In this document: positions 26,823-36,000 of the stretch, piece by piece
Layout of the letters: every line of letters begins with the position of its first letter
How positions within the stretch are numbered: position 1 is the first letter of the stretch
NCBI GenBank assembly: GCA_002344965.1
Contig: DDUU01000037.1
Span: forward strand, 1-64,000
DNA from: Candidatus Tepidiaquacellales bacterium UBA2330
GTDB taxonomy: Bacteria; Bacteroidota; Ignavibacteria; Tepidaquicellales; Tepidaquicellaceae
Length of the DNA: 64,000 nucleotides
Reading direction: 5' to 3'
Program-made: the position numbers and the translations under genes
Notes under the pieces: generated by a model
Seen by the model: the letters and a program-made list of their open reading frames with translations, nothing else
Told to the model about the DNA's origin: nothing
Database searches by the model: none

Positions 26823-27703
26823 ATGAGCTGATTAAACACGCAAAAGAATTACTGGAAAAAGGTGAAGTTGCCGCCGTTATAGGATACAGGCAGGTTTCAG
26901 AAAAAAGGACAAAACCGGTAATTATTACAGAACCTGAAGAAACACGGGCACTTGTATTCAATGAATACTGTCTTAATAACCTTGCTGTGTATCTGACAAA
27001 AGCTCGGATAAAATTATTGGGCAGAAAAAATAATAAATCTTTTAAGCTTGCCATAACTGCAAAACCATGTGATGTACATTCTATAGTTGCGCTGATTCAG
27101 GAAAATCAGATTGACAGGGATAAAATTCATATCATTAGTTTTAATTGTCACGGAGTGGTTAAAGATTTTGGATTTGATTTTAACGGAGATAATTTGTCTT
27201 CAAAGTGCATTACATGTGAAACACATAAACCTTTATACTATGATAAATTATTGGGGGAAGTTAAGGAAACCCCGCAGGCAAGAGATTCTGCTCTTGAAAG
27301 AATTAAAGAAATAGAAAGAATGCCGCACAATGAGCGGTTCGAATTTTTCAGAAGTGAGTTCGACAAATGCATAAAGTGTTATGCATGTCGCGCAGTATGT
27401 CCGCTGTGTTATTGTCAGAGATGTATTACCGATAAAACCATTCCCTGCTGGATAGAAACAAGTTCGCATCAGAGAGGTAATTTCGCATGGAATGTGATAA
27501 GAGCTTTTCATCTCAGCGGGAGATGCACCGGATGCGGAGAATGTGACCGTGTCTGTCCGGCAGATATTCCATTATCGCTAATAAACAGAAAAATGACAAT
27601 TGAAGCGAATAATTTATTTTCCTTTGTATCCGGCAGAAGTCTGGAAACGCCGACTCTTGTAGGAAGTTTTAATGAGAAGGACAACGATGAATTGTTTATG
27701 TAG
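26819..27703 (+). CDS. Flx-type iron-sulfur subunit (AKPCD family, 294 aa)
   Basis: A 294-residue protein, FlxB or FlxC by position. The first half contains AITAKPCDVHSI and CITCETH, an arrangement like FrhB/AsrA-type electron-transfer subunits. The second half has a dense cysteine cluster, CIKCYACRAVCPLCYCQRC (about 182-200), and a ferredoxin motif CTGCGECDRVCP near residue 238. It overlaps the flxD stop by four bases. It shares the AKPCD motif and the two-cluster ending with the 343-residue protein encoded next, so the two are probably old paralogs. Expected to relay electrons from the FAD/NAD subunit to HdrA. Confidence 0.82.
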   Translation: MNELIKHAKELLEKGEVAAVIGYRQVSEKRTKPVIITEPEETRALVFNEYCLNNLAVYLTKARIKLLGRKNNKSFKLAITAKPCDVHSIVALIQENQIDRDKIHIISFNCHGVVKDFGFDFNGDNLSSKCITCETHKPLYYDKLLGEVKETPQARDSALERIKEIERMPHNERFEFFRSEFDKCIKCYACRAVCPLCYCQRCITDKTIPCWIETSSHQRGNFAWNVIRAFHLSGRCTGCGECDRVCPADIPLSLINRKMTIEANNLFSFVSGRSLETPTLVGSFNEKDNDELFM

Positions 27704-27747
27704 TAAATTCAAAACGGGAAAAATTAAATACTCATAGGAGTTTTCAA

Positions 27748-28779
27748 ATGGATGAGAAAATTATATCAAGGGTTGATCTAATGAAAATCTGTAAGGATGT
27801 TATTGACAAAGGGAATACTCTTCTTACTCCGGGAGCAGCGGATTATTATGTCGTAAAGGATATTTCCGATATAATACTTGACACATCTGCATTACCTTCT
27901 AAGATTTCGCATAAATCTTATGTATTCCCGAGAACCGAACCGGTGCTTTACTATAAGAGAAGTAAGAATGACGTGCAGTTGATTGATATAAATATTGACA
28001 GTAAAAAAATTGTCATACTCGGAGCAAAACCATGTGATGCCAATTCAATTAACATTATGAAGCATCTCTTCAACTGGGATCACAGTGATGAGTTCTTTAA
28101 TAAGAGAGCAAATAATTTTATGGTGATAGGACTTATGTGTTCTCACTTTGACGAATATTGTTTTTGTACTTCTGTCAGATCTTCTCCGGTTTCTGAAAAG
28201 GGTTCAGACTTGTTTCTGATACCGGTTGATATAAATAATTATGCTTTAAAAATCATTACTGAAAAGGGAAAGGAATTCATCAGTCCGTATTCCGGATATT
28301 TGAAACCCGGAGATGAAAAAAATTCAAAGCTGATCACGGAAAATGTCAGACAGCCGGAAGCAGCATTTGACAGCAGTGAAGTTTATGAATGGCTTGGAGA
28401 GAATTTTGAAAGTCCGAAATGGGAAGGCGTTGGAAACCTTTGCCTGTCATGCGCACAGTGTGCATTTGTCTGCTCTGTATGTCATTGTTTTGATATAACA
28501 GATGAAGATTACAGTTATACAGAAGGAAGAAGAATGAAGAACTGGGACGGTTGTCAGTTCGGGAACTTTACGCTTCATGCTTCAGGTCATAATCCGAGAG
28601 ACATTCAGAGTAAGCGTTACAGACAAAGAGTAAATCATAAATTCAGATATTACGTGGATAGATTCGGAGAGATACTATGTACCGGTTGCGGCAGATGTTC
28701 GAGAGGATGTCCGGTGAGCATAGATATTAAAGAGATAGTTTCAAATTGCAATGACAATCAAAAGGAGTTTCTAAAATGA
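27748..28779 (+). CDS. Flx-type iron-sulfur subunit (AKPCD family, 343 aa)
   Basis: A 343-residue protein related to the beta subunits of sulfhydrogenase and anaerobic sulfite reductase A. The N-terminal domain has VFPRTEPVLYYKR and VILGAKPCDANSI; the C-terminal third has CLSCAQCAFVCSVCHCFDI (about 231-249) and CTGCGRCSRGCPV (about 313-325) for two [4Fe-4S] clusters. An additional MCSHFDEYCFCTS stretch near 130 may bind a further cluster. It overlaps the next gene by four bases (ATGA), which points to translational coupling. Likely role: electron relay between the NADH-oxidising flavoprotein and HdrA. Confidence 0.85.
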   Translation: MDEKIISRVDLMKICKDVIDKGNTLLTPGAADYYVVKDISDIILDTSALPSKISHKSYVFPRTEPVLYYKRSKNDVQLIDINIDSKKIVILGAKPCDANSINIMKHLFNWDHSDEFFNKRANNFMVIGLMCSHFDEYCFCTSVRSSPVSEKGSDLFLIPVDINNYALKIITEKGKEFISPYSGYLKPGDEKNSKLITENVRQPEAAFDSSEVYEWLGENFESPKWEGVGNLCLSCAQCAFVCSVCHCFDITDEDYSYTEGRRMKNWDGCQFGNFTLHASGHNPRDIQSKRYRQRVNHKFRYYVDRFGEILCTGCGRCSRGCPVSIDIKEIVSNCNDNQKEFLK

Positions 28780-29609
28780 AAAACATATATATGCCGCATA
28801 CGGCTGAGATAAAAGAGATCATTGACGAATCTCCGGACACAAGGACATTCCGTTTGAGATTCAGGGATGCTGAAACGAATGACAGGTTTAAGTTCAAAGC
28901 CGGACAGTTTGCTGAGTATTCAGCATTCGGTGACGGAGAGTCAACTTTCTGTATTGCATCATCTCCTACACAAAGGAATTTTATAGAATGTTCATTTAAA
29001 GTTTATGGAAAAGTAACACAGTCACTCCGCCGGCTTAACAAAGGTGATACTATTGGAATCAGGGGACCATACGGTAACTGGTTTCCGCTTGAAGATTTTA
29101 AAGAAAAAAATCTTTTATTCATAGCAGGCGGGATTGGTATTGCTCCTGTGAGATGTGTTTTTAATAACGTACTTGATCTGAGAGATGAATTTAAAAACAT
29201 AACAATAATTTACGGAGCCAGATCTGTAAGTGATCTTATTTATAAACAGGAGATAAAGGAATGGAAAGTGCGTAAAGACATAAAGACTGTGATCACAGTT
29301 GACCCGGGCGGGGAGACCGCAATATGGGACGGAGAAGTCGGGTTTGTTCCGGCTGTGCTGGAAAAGATTGCGCCAGAATCAGAAAACACTGTAGTAATAC
29401 TTTGCGGTCCGCCGGTAATGATAAAGTTTACATTGCCTGTGCTGACCGGACTTGGATTTAAAGATGAGGAAATTTATACAACTTTAGAAAACAGAATGAA
29501 ATGCGGACTTGGGAAATGCGGAAGATGCAATATAGGAAATGTGTATGTGTGCAAGGACGGACCCGTATTTACTTATGCGGAAATCAAAAAACTGCCGCGG
29601 GAGTTTTAA
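28776..29609 (+). CDS. flxA: FAD/NAD(P)-binding oxidoreductase subunit (FlxA-type)
   Basis: A 277-residue ferredoxin-NADP-reductase-fold protein (sulfhydrogenase gamma/AsrB/PyrK-like). The FAD domain spans about 8-100 (AGQFAEYSAFGDGESTFCIASSP) and the NAD domain starts with LLFIAGGIGIAPVRC and includes CGPPVMIKF. A C-terminal [2Fe-2S] motif reads CGLGKCGRCNIGNVYVC (about 247-263). It would oxidise NADH (or NADPH) and feed electrons into the Hdr module. Last gene of the operon. The FlxA label follows the published flxABCD-hdrABC nomenclature; cofactor preference cannot be read from sequence. Confidence 0.88.
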   Translation: MKNIYMPHTAEIKEIIDESPDTRTFRLRFRDAETNDRFKFKAGQFAEYSAFGDGESTFCIASSPTQRNFIECSFKVYGKVTQSLRRLNKGDTIGIRGPYGNWFPLEDFKEKNLLFIAGGIGIAPVRCVFNNVLDLRDEFKNITIIYGARSVSDLIYKQEIKEWKVRKDIKTVITVDPGGETAIWDGEVGFVPAVLEKIAPESENTVVILCGPPVMIKFTLPVLTGLGFKDEEIYTTLENRMKCGLGKCGRCNIGNVYVCKDGPVFTYAEIKKLPREF

Positions 29610-29697
29610 TAAATATAAATAAATTTACTTTAGAATTTGTGAGTTTCAACTTCAGAACGGAAAATTAAAAAGAGACTGCAAACATCCAAATAAAAAT

Positions 29698-29746
29698 GGC
29701 TGATATTAGGATTCATTCATTGTGATATAAATCGAAAATATCAGCC
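29698..29746 (-). terminator. Terminator between convergent genes
   Basis: GGCTGATATT (29698-29707) and AATATCAGCC (29737-29746) form a perfect 10-bp inverted repeat. On the minus strand it is followed by ATTTTTATTT, so it fits best as the terminator of the minus-strand gene at 29775-31685. Confidence 0.55.
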
Positions 29747-29774
29747 GGATAATTAAGGAAAAGGTTTTAGTTCA

Positions 29775-31685
29775 TCAGGGAGTGCTTTTGGTTACAAAAT
29801 TAAATCCGTTATTGTCAGCAAACACTCCGTCAGTTACGTCAGTTATGCCGTCACCCGTAACATCAGTGCGAATATATCCGGAGTTAAAACTATATATATC
29901 ATTATCAATCAGACTTCCGTCTGTTAAATCAATAACTCCGTCCTGATTTACATCAGCGCTGTATATAGCAAATCTTACCGGGAAAATTCCTACAAGAGTT
30001 TGATTAGAGCCGTAAGCTTTAGTGCTTGATGTTCTGAAATCAAAATTCATCTCAGTCCCGCAGATAAAAGGTTCACCGCCGGCTTTGCTCCAGGTTTCAA
30101 GAGAATTTCTGTGTTTAAGCACCAGATAATATGAGCCTGACTGTGAATTGTTAAAAATGCTGGTCATAGTATGAGATGCCGAATCCAATACCGCATTGGA
30201 AGAATCTTCTAATAAATACGGAGAAGTGATCCTTCTTAAATAAGTTTTTACGGTATCTTTCATATTCAGTCTGTCGGTAAAAGGATTATAGAATCCTTCT
30301 ATTATAACTTTAATGTTGAAATAAGAATTTACAACTCCGAGCAGACAATATCGGGCAGTCATGCCGTCTGTAAATCCTGACCCCTCAGTAGTAGTCCCGC
30401 ATGCATATAAATATCCCTGCTCATAATTTATAGCCATAGAAGTAATATTTTCTGCGGAAGTTTCATGAAATCTGCTTACAAAACAGGAATCACCTGTTGT
30501 CATATCATACTCTACGACAACAAAATCAGTATTAGTGCCTGATCCAAAACTACCTCCGCCAACAAAGATTTTTCCGTTTTTCCCCCTCACAATAGAAGTA
30601 GGTTTGTCAGCTCCGTTTCCCAGACCGTTATAACGTGATACCCAAACCTGATTACCGTTAAGTGAATTGTATTTTATTGTTGCAAAATCATCGTTTGACT
30701 GAAAACCGACGCTTTCACCTGTTACATAAACTCCTCCGAGTGAATCTACAAGAATAGCTCTCGCTATATTTCCGGCTCCGATATTTACATATGTTTTATT
30801 CCATCTGAGGACTCCTGCAGAACTGTACTTTACCGTCAGAAATTTTACTTCGTTAAATTCCGATCCTTTACCGGTTACAAATACATTACCGGAATCATCA
30901 ACCGCAATATCATTCGGCTCATCATGTCCTCCTGACTGATCATAAGTTCTCAGCCATAATAAATTTCCTGAGCTGTCATATTTTATAGTCCGAAAATCAT
31001 GTCCGGTATTGGAAGTGCTTATGCTGTATCCGGTTACATATACATTATTATTTTTATCAGTTATTACTTTACTCGGAAAATCTCCGGCTCCGAAATCATA
31101 TGATCTGGTCCATAACACAGTCCCGGCTGGATTATATTTAACTGTAAAGAAATCATATCCGCCGCCTCCGCCCTGATGAGAATTGCCTGTAACTATAATG
31201 TTTTGAGAGGCGTCAAGACAGATTGAAACTGCAATATCAGCATTACTTGAAATACCGTTATATCTTCTTAACCATTGTAAGACTCCGTCAGAATTATACT
31301 TTATAGTAACAAAGTCCTGTCCGGTAGAACCTGTCCCTTTACTTTCTCCGGTTACATAGACATTTTCCTGATTATCAATTGCAATCGAATAAGCAATATC
31401 CGGACCGTCTCCCGTACCGTTATAAATCCTTGTCCAGAGAGTATCTCCTTCAGGATTATATTTTATTGTTACAAAATCAGAATGTGCTCCGAAAGCATTC
31501 CGGGTCTCTCCTGTTGCAAAAGCATTCCCGGAAATACTGCTGACTTCAATATCATTTAGCCTGTCTGCATTATCTGCTGTTCCGTTATAATGTTTGATCC
31601 AGCAGTTATATACGTTCACGCATTGTGAAACTGCTGAGCCGAAGGACAAAAAAAATATTGCTGAAACAAATAATAGTTTTTTCAT
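29775..31685 (-). CDS. Secreted SBBP-repeat protein with dockerin-like end
   Basis: A 636-residue secreted protein. Signal peptide at 1-20 (cleavage near AVSQ). Residues about 25-450 carry seven to eight SBBP (beta-propeller) repeats of about 50-55 residues, recognisable by DFVTIKYNPEGDTLWTRIYNG-like and NVYVTGES-like motifs. The end (about 573-636) has two dockerin-type EF-hand-like motifs, DVNQDGVIDLTDGSLID and DVTGDGITDVTDGVFAD, which bind Ca2+ in other proteins. There is no T9SS sorting domain. Likely a surface or extracellular protein of unknown binding role. Confidence 0.85.
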   Translation of the reverse strand: MKKLLFVSAIFFLSFGSAVSQCVNVYNCWIKHYNGTADNADRLNDIEVSSISGNAFATGETRNAFGAHSDFVTIKYNPEGDTLWTRIYNGTGDGPDIAYSIAIDNQENVYVTGESKGTGSTGQDFVTIKYNSDGVLQWLRRYNGISSNADIAVSICLDASQNIIVTGNSHQGGGGGYDFFTVKYNPAGTVLWTRSYDFGAGDFPSKVITDKNNNVYVTGYSISTSNTGHDFRTIKYDSSGNLLWLRTYDQSGGHDEPNDIAVDDSGNVFVTGKGSEFNEVKFLTVKYSSAGVLRWNKTYVNIGAGNIARAILVDSLGGVYVTGESVGFQSNDDFATIKYNSLNGNQVWVSRYNGLGNGADKPTSIVRGKNGKIFVGGGSFGSGTNTDFVVVEYDMTTGDSCFVSRFHETSAENITSMAINYEQGYLYACGTTTEGSGFTDGMTARYCLLGVVNSYFNIKVIIEGFYNPFTDRLNMKDTVKTYLRRITSPYLLEDSSNAVLDSASHTMTSIFNNSQSGSYYLVLKHRNSLETWSKAGGEPFICGTEMNFDFRTSSTKAYGSNQTLVGIFPVRFAIYSADVNQDGVIDLTDGSLIDNDIYSFNSGYIRTDVTGDGITDVTDGVFADNNGFNFVTKSTP

Positions 31686-31994
31686 TTTGCTTATTTAATT
31701 ATGGGAAAATATTTTTTAAACTTATGTAAATATAAAAATTAAATAATCACTATTTCCGGTTTATACGGAAAAAGTAAATAATCCAAACCTTGGGGTTAGT
31801 ATGAAATTATTTACGCGATAAATGATAATGACTGAAAAGTTTATGGAAAATTAAATATAGTACTTTTAAATTCAAGACAAAAAAAGTATTTGGTAATTGT
31901 TAATGTTTTTCAAAACGAATATCTATCTGAGTAAAATTTTTTTAAAATTTTATCACCATCCTGAAATTCATGAATAATAAATTTAAATAAAAAT
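31686..31994. other. Divergent promoter region
   Basis: A 309-bp AT-rich gap between the divergent SBBP-protein and glutamine-amidotransferase genes. It must hold both promoters. No repeat, RNA gene or convincing promoter motif stands out. Confidence 0.45.
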
Positions 31995-32813
31995 ATGTGC
32001 AGATGGCTGGCTTATACAGGAGGTCCTATTTTAATGAGCGAGCTGCTCATTAAGCCCAAGCACAATCTTATTCATCAGAGTATTCATGCTAAGGAACAGC
32101 GGTTTCCTGTTAACGGCGACGGTTACGGACTCGGCTGGTATGACAAGCAGCCTTATCCCGGCTTGTTCCGAAGCATACGTCCGGCATGGAATGATATGAA
32201 CCTTCACAACCTGGCTTCCCATATCGAATCACCGTTATTCATGTCTCACGTAAGAGCGTCTTCACTTGCTCCCGTTCAGGAAACCAATTGCCATCCGTTC
32301 AGATATAATACCTGGCTGTTTATGCACAACGGTCAGATCGCGCAGTTTGAATTTCTCCGGCAAAAATTATTATCTCTTATTTCACCTGAATATTTCAATG
32401 ATCTGTATGGTTCTACTGATTCTGAAGTTATGTTTTATCTTGCTCTTACTTATGGTCTGGAAGAAAATGTGACTTCGGCAATTTCAAAAATGGTAAAAGT
32501 AATAAAGTCGGAAGGAATGAAAGTAAATGTAAGCGGTGATTTATGGATGTCACTTGCAATATCCGACGGCAAGAGTCTGTGGGGTTTCAGATACGGAAGC
32601 GTTGACTCAGGTCCATCTCTCTATATAAGTCCCAGTGTTGAAGAGCTGAGCCGCCTTAATCCGAATATAGAAGATAAGTTCGGAGACTTTGCAGCCTGTC
32701 TGGTTTCTGAACCAATAGGTAACTATCAGGAAACATGGCGGGAAGTTCCTGATAATTCTGTTATTGAGATCAGGGATGAAAATATTACCATTAATTCTTT
32801 TATTGTTGCTTAA
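31995..32813 (+). CDS. Class II glutamine amidotransferase
   Basis: A 272-residue Ntn-type glutamine amidotransferase. The sequence begins MCRWLAY, so Met removal exposes Cys2 as the nucleophile, as in EgtC-like and GATase_6-type proteins. Conserved parts include NGDGYGLGWY, MSHVRASSLAPVQETNCHPF (the region that binds glutamine) and FMHNGQI. It lacks a synthase domain, so it either acts alone on a gamma-glutamyl substrate or supplies ammonia to a partner not encoded nearby. No ergothioneine genes are seen beside it. Confidence 0.88.
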   Translation: MCRWLAYTGGPILMSELLIKPKHNLIHQSIHAKEQRFPVNGDGYGLGWYDKQPYPGLFRSIRPAWNDMNLHNLASHIESPLFMSHVRASSLAPVQETNCHPFRYNTWLFMHNGQIAQFEFLRQKLLSLISPEYFNDLYGSTDSEVMFYLALTYGLEENVTSAISKMVKVIKSEGMKVNVSGDLWMSLAISDGKSLWGFRYGSVDSGPSLYISPSVEELSRLNPNIEDKFGDFAACLVSEPIGNYQETWREVPDNSVIEIRDENITINSFIVA

Positions 32814-32898
32814 AATTTATGTTAAATTTTTTTATTTAAAAATTTAATACAGGATCGTGTCTTATCTAAGAATAAAAAAACTTTTCTTTAAAGTAACT

Positions 32899-35796
32899 TT
32901 AATTTCGTAATTCAATCTGAGTAATTATTAACTTACACGCTTCTTCAAGTGTCAGCTTTTTCCCTTCCTCAAAGTATATTGAAAATTCCTCATTACTAAG
33001 AATATCACGAAGCTGTTTCGATATTTTTTCATATAACTTAGAATGCTTTACATGAAGTTTTAATCCAAGTCTCTGTAAAGCGGAATCTACAGCGCCAAGT
33101 AATTTTATCTGAAGGGAAAAGTGTTTTCCGTTATCCAAAGCTGCAGAGAATCCGATAAGTGAATCTATGGTTCCTATATTGTCTCCGATCTCTCTGCTTA
33201 ATTTTATACTCCCTGAAAAAAGCTCAATCGCTTTATTATAATTTTTATAACTGCATTCCAGCATACCAAGATTATTAAGTGTCATGACAGTTCCCAGTCT
33301 GTCACCGATCCCGCGAAATAATGAAAGACTTTCCTCTAAATAACTCTGAGCCAGTTCGTAATTTTTCCGGACAGTAGAAAGTCCCGCAAGATTATTGAGT
33401 CCCATAGCTATACCGGTCTTATCGCCGATCTCTCTTGCAATCGCCAGGCTTTCATTGTAAAGTTTTACTCCTTTCTCAGGATTATCCTGCCTTAAGGCAA
33501 GAGATCCGAGATTATTCAGACACATTGCGGTTCCTTGTTTATATCCCGTTTCACGACTTAATGAAAGACTTTCCTCTAAATAATTCTGAGCCAGTTTAAT
33601 ATTTCCAAGATGATATGCGGCTGTGCCCATATTTATTAATGAATCGGCGATGCTTCTTTTGTCATTTATCTCACGTCCGAGATCCAGACTTTCTTCATAA
33701 AATATAAGCGCACTATTATAAAAGCCCTGATCAGATTCTACAATACCCAGGTTTATGAGAGAACCGGCAACGCTTTCTTTATCTCCCGTCCCCCGTGATA
33801 TTTCAAGACTTTCCGTTAAACAGGTTTTTGATTTCTCAAAATTACCAAGATTTCTTGCAAGAATGCCGATGGACATTAGAACTTTTGCCAGGGATTTTTT
33901 ACTTATATTTTGTTCATTTCCATTTAAACTTTCGAGAATACTTTCAAGCAATAATATTCCTGTTGTATTATGTCCGTGAATTTCCCAGAACCCAGCCAGC
34001 TGTCCGGCAAGCTGCGCACCTTTCTCTTTGTCTCCTTCGCCGGCTGCCCATGAAATTGCAGACTGTAAATTTCCGTGATCGGACTCAAGCTTATCAAGCC
34101 GGATATGCAATTCATTTCCTTTGAGTTTAAGTTCGGCTTCCCTTGAAAACTCTGTAAAATAATCCAGATGTTTGGAACGGTATTTTTTTTCTTCTCCGGC
34201 ATCCTTTAGTTTTTCTGCCCCGTATTGTTTCAATGTTTCAAGCATTAAGTAACGGTTAGTTTCTGAATTGTAAATTATTACAGACTTATCAGCAAGCTGA
34301 CTTAGAAGGTCAATTATCTCTTCCACGGAAATATTAGAATCAGAAAAAATATCTTCAGCTGATTCAAGCGTCCAGCCACCGGTAAAAACAGACAGCCTTC
34401 TCCATAATAATTTCTCCTTCTCCGTAAGCAGATCATAACTCCAGTCGATCAAAGCTTTTAAAGTCTGCTGTCTCGGTAATGAAGTTCTCTTTCCGCCGCT
34501 CAGTAATTTAAACCTGTCATCCAATCTGTCACAAATTTTTTGTAAAGTTAAAATTTTTATTCTGGCTGCTGCAAGTTCAATTGCAAGCGGGATTCCGTCA
34601 AGACGTATGCAAATCTCAGCAAGCGCCTGTGCATTATCACCGGTGATGCGGAATTCCGGATTGACCGATAACGCTCTCTCCGTAAACAGTCTAACGGCTT
34701 CACACTGAGCCAGCTTTTCCGGTATATTAAATTCGGATTTATCAGGCAGTGACAGCGAAGGAGCTCTGAAAGTTTGTTCACCCGGACAGTTTAATGATTC
34801 ACGGCTCGTTGATATTATTTTTAAACCGGGACAGTTTCTAAGCAGAAATGTAACTAATTCCGCACATTCGTTAACAAGATGTTCACAGTTATCTAATATA
34901 ATAAGTATCTCAAGATTTTTCAGATATCCGGTTAAAATTTCTTTAGGTAAAATTCCCTGCTCTTCTTTTAATCCGAGCGAATTCATCAGTGTCTGTATGA
35001 TCAGTTCAGGTTCAGATACCTCCGCAAGTTCCGCAATGAATACTCCGTTTGCAAATTCATCTATAATATCCGCGCCTGTCTGCATTGCCAGACGCGTCTT
35101 CCCGGCGCCGCCTGATCCGAAAATTGTCAGCAGCCGTGATTGTTTCAGCAGCTCTTTTATCTGTTTCATTTCTTCTTCTCTGCCAATGAAACTTGAAAGC
35201 TGAACCGGAAGATTATTCGGTCTGGCATCAAGAGTTTTTAAAGGAGGAAACTCTACCCGGAGACCCGGGGATAAAATTTGAAACAAGCGAATCGGCTGAA
35301 TTACATCTTTAAGTCTTCTTTCACCGAGATCACGAAAAGTAACTTTCTTTGATTTTACATCATTAAATTTCTCACAGCATATTTTATAAGCGTCATTTGA
35401 AATAATGATCTGCTCTTCATTAGCTGCAGACATTATTCTCGCTGATCTTGCAAGAGTCATATATCCCGTATAATCCGTTCCGTTCCATTCCGCTTTACCG
35501 GAATGAATTCCCATTCGGACTTTGATTAAAAGTTCATTATTATTTTCAGACCGGAGTTTCAGCTGTGCTTCTATTGCCGCAGTCACAGCATCTTCCGCAT
35601 TCTGAAATGCGCAGCAGAACCCCTCGCCGGTAATTTTAAAAACGAAACCTTTATTAGATCCGACTGCATTTTGCAAAACTTCATCATGTCTTGCAAGCAT
35701 TTCAGAATAAGCATCAGGAAATTCCTGTGACAATTTAATGCTGCCTTCGATGCCGGTGAAAAGAAAAGTGACGCTTCCTGAGGGAATGTTATTCAT
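32899..35796 (-). CDS. Cyclase-STAND ATPase-TPR protein, copy 1 (degenerate cyclase)
   Basis: A 965-residue protein: class III adenylate/guanylate cyclase domain (about 8-175), NB-ARC/STAND-like ATPase with P-loop GSGGAGKT (227-234) and Walker B LIILDNCEH, a winged-helix-like region (about 430-540), and roughly eight TPRs (about 600-900, motif NNLGxxxxxxxNYExAxxxxEESLxLxRE). Unlike its three paralogs, the two metal-binding Asp residues are lost: position 15 is Gly (FTGIEGSI against FTDIEGST) and position 58 is Glu (TGEGF against GDGF/GDAF). The cyclase domain is therefore probably inactive or only regulatory. Cytoplasmic; divergent from the aldo/keto reductase gene. Confidence 0.88.
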   Translation of the reverse strand: MNNIPSGSVTFLFTGIEGSIKLSQEFPDAYSEMLARHDEVLQNAVGSNKGFVFKITGEGFCCAFQNAEDAVTAAIEAQLKLRSENNNELLIKVRMGIHSGKAEWNGTDYTGYMTLARSARIMSAANEEQIIISNDAYKICCEKFNDVKSKKVTFRDLGERRLKDVIQPIRLFQILSPGLRVEFPPLKTLDARPNNLPVQLSSFIGREEEMKQIKELLKQSRLLTIFGSGGAGKTRLAMQTGADIIDEFANGVFIAELAEVSEPELIIQTLMNSLGLKEEQGILPKEILTGYLKNLEILIILDNCEHLVNECAELVTFLLRNCPGLKIISTSRESLNCPGEQTFRAPSLSLPDKSEFNIPEKLAQCEAVRLFTERALSVNPEFRITGDNAQALAEICIRLDGIPLAIELAAARIKILTLQKICDRLDDRFKLLSGGKRTSLPRQQTLKALIDWSYDLLTEKEKLLWRRLSVFTGGWTLESAEDIFSDSNISVEEIIDLLSQLADKSVIIYNSETNRYLMLETLKQYGAEKLKDAGEEKKYRSKHLDYFTEFSREAELKLKGNELHIRLDKLESDHGNLQSAISWAAGEGDKEKGAQLAGQLAGFWEIHGHNTTGILLLESILESLNGNEQNISKKSLAKVLMSIGILARNLGNFEKSKTCLTESLEISRGTGDKESVAGSLINLGIVESDQGFYNSALIFYEESLDLGREINDKRSIADSLINMGTAAYHLGNIKLAQNYLEESLSLSRETGYKQGTAMCLNNLGSLALRQDNPEKGVKLYNESLAIAREIGDKTGIAMGLNNLAGLSTVRKNYELAQSYLEESLSLFRGIGDRLGTVMTLNNLGMLECSYKNYNKAIELFSGSIKLSREIGDNIGTIDSLIGFSAALDNGKHFSLQIKLLGAVDSALQRLGLKLHVKHSKLYEKISKQLRDILSNEEFSIYFEEGKKLTLEEACKLIITQIELRN

Positions 35797-35960
35797 AATT
35801 AATTATAAATTACAAAATCAGATTAACAAATTAAAAATATTTAGAAATATTTAAAAACATTTCAGCTGCATTTTGTTATTAATACCAGACTTGTTCCGGA
35901 TATAGCATATTGCACTTCCTGCGCTGATATTACTTACAATAAAATTAAATTTATAATAAC

Positions 35961-35968
35961 TATATTTG
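35961..35968 (+). promoter_or_regulatory. Bacteroidota-type -7 box candidate (TAnnTTTG)
   Basis: TATATTTG at 35961-35968 matches the TAnnTTTG -7 element of the Bacteroidota primary sigma factor and lies 32 bp before the aldo/keto reductase ATG. No convincing TTG element is seen at the -33 position, so this remains tentative. Confidence 0.3.
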
Positions 35969-36000
35969 CACATTAATTTGATATTTAATAAAATTATTAT

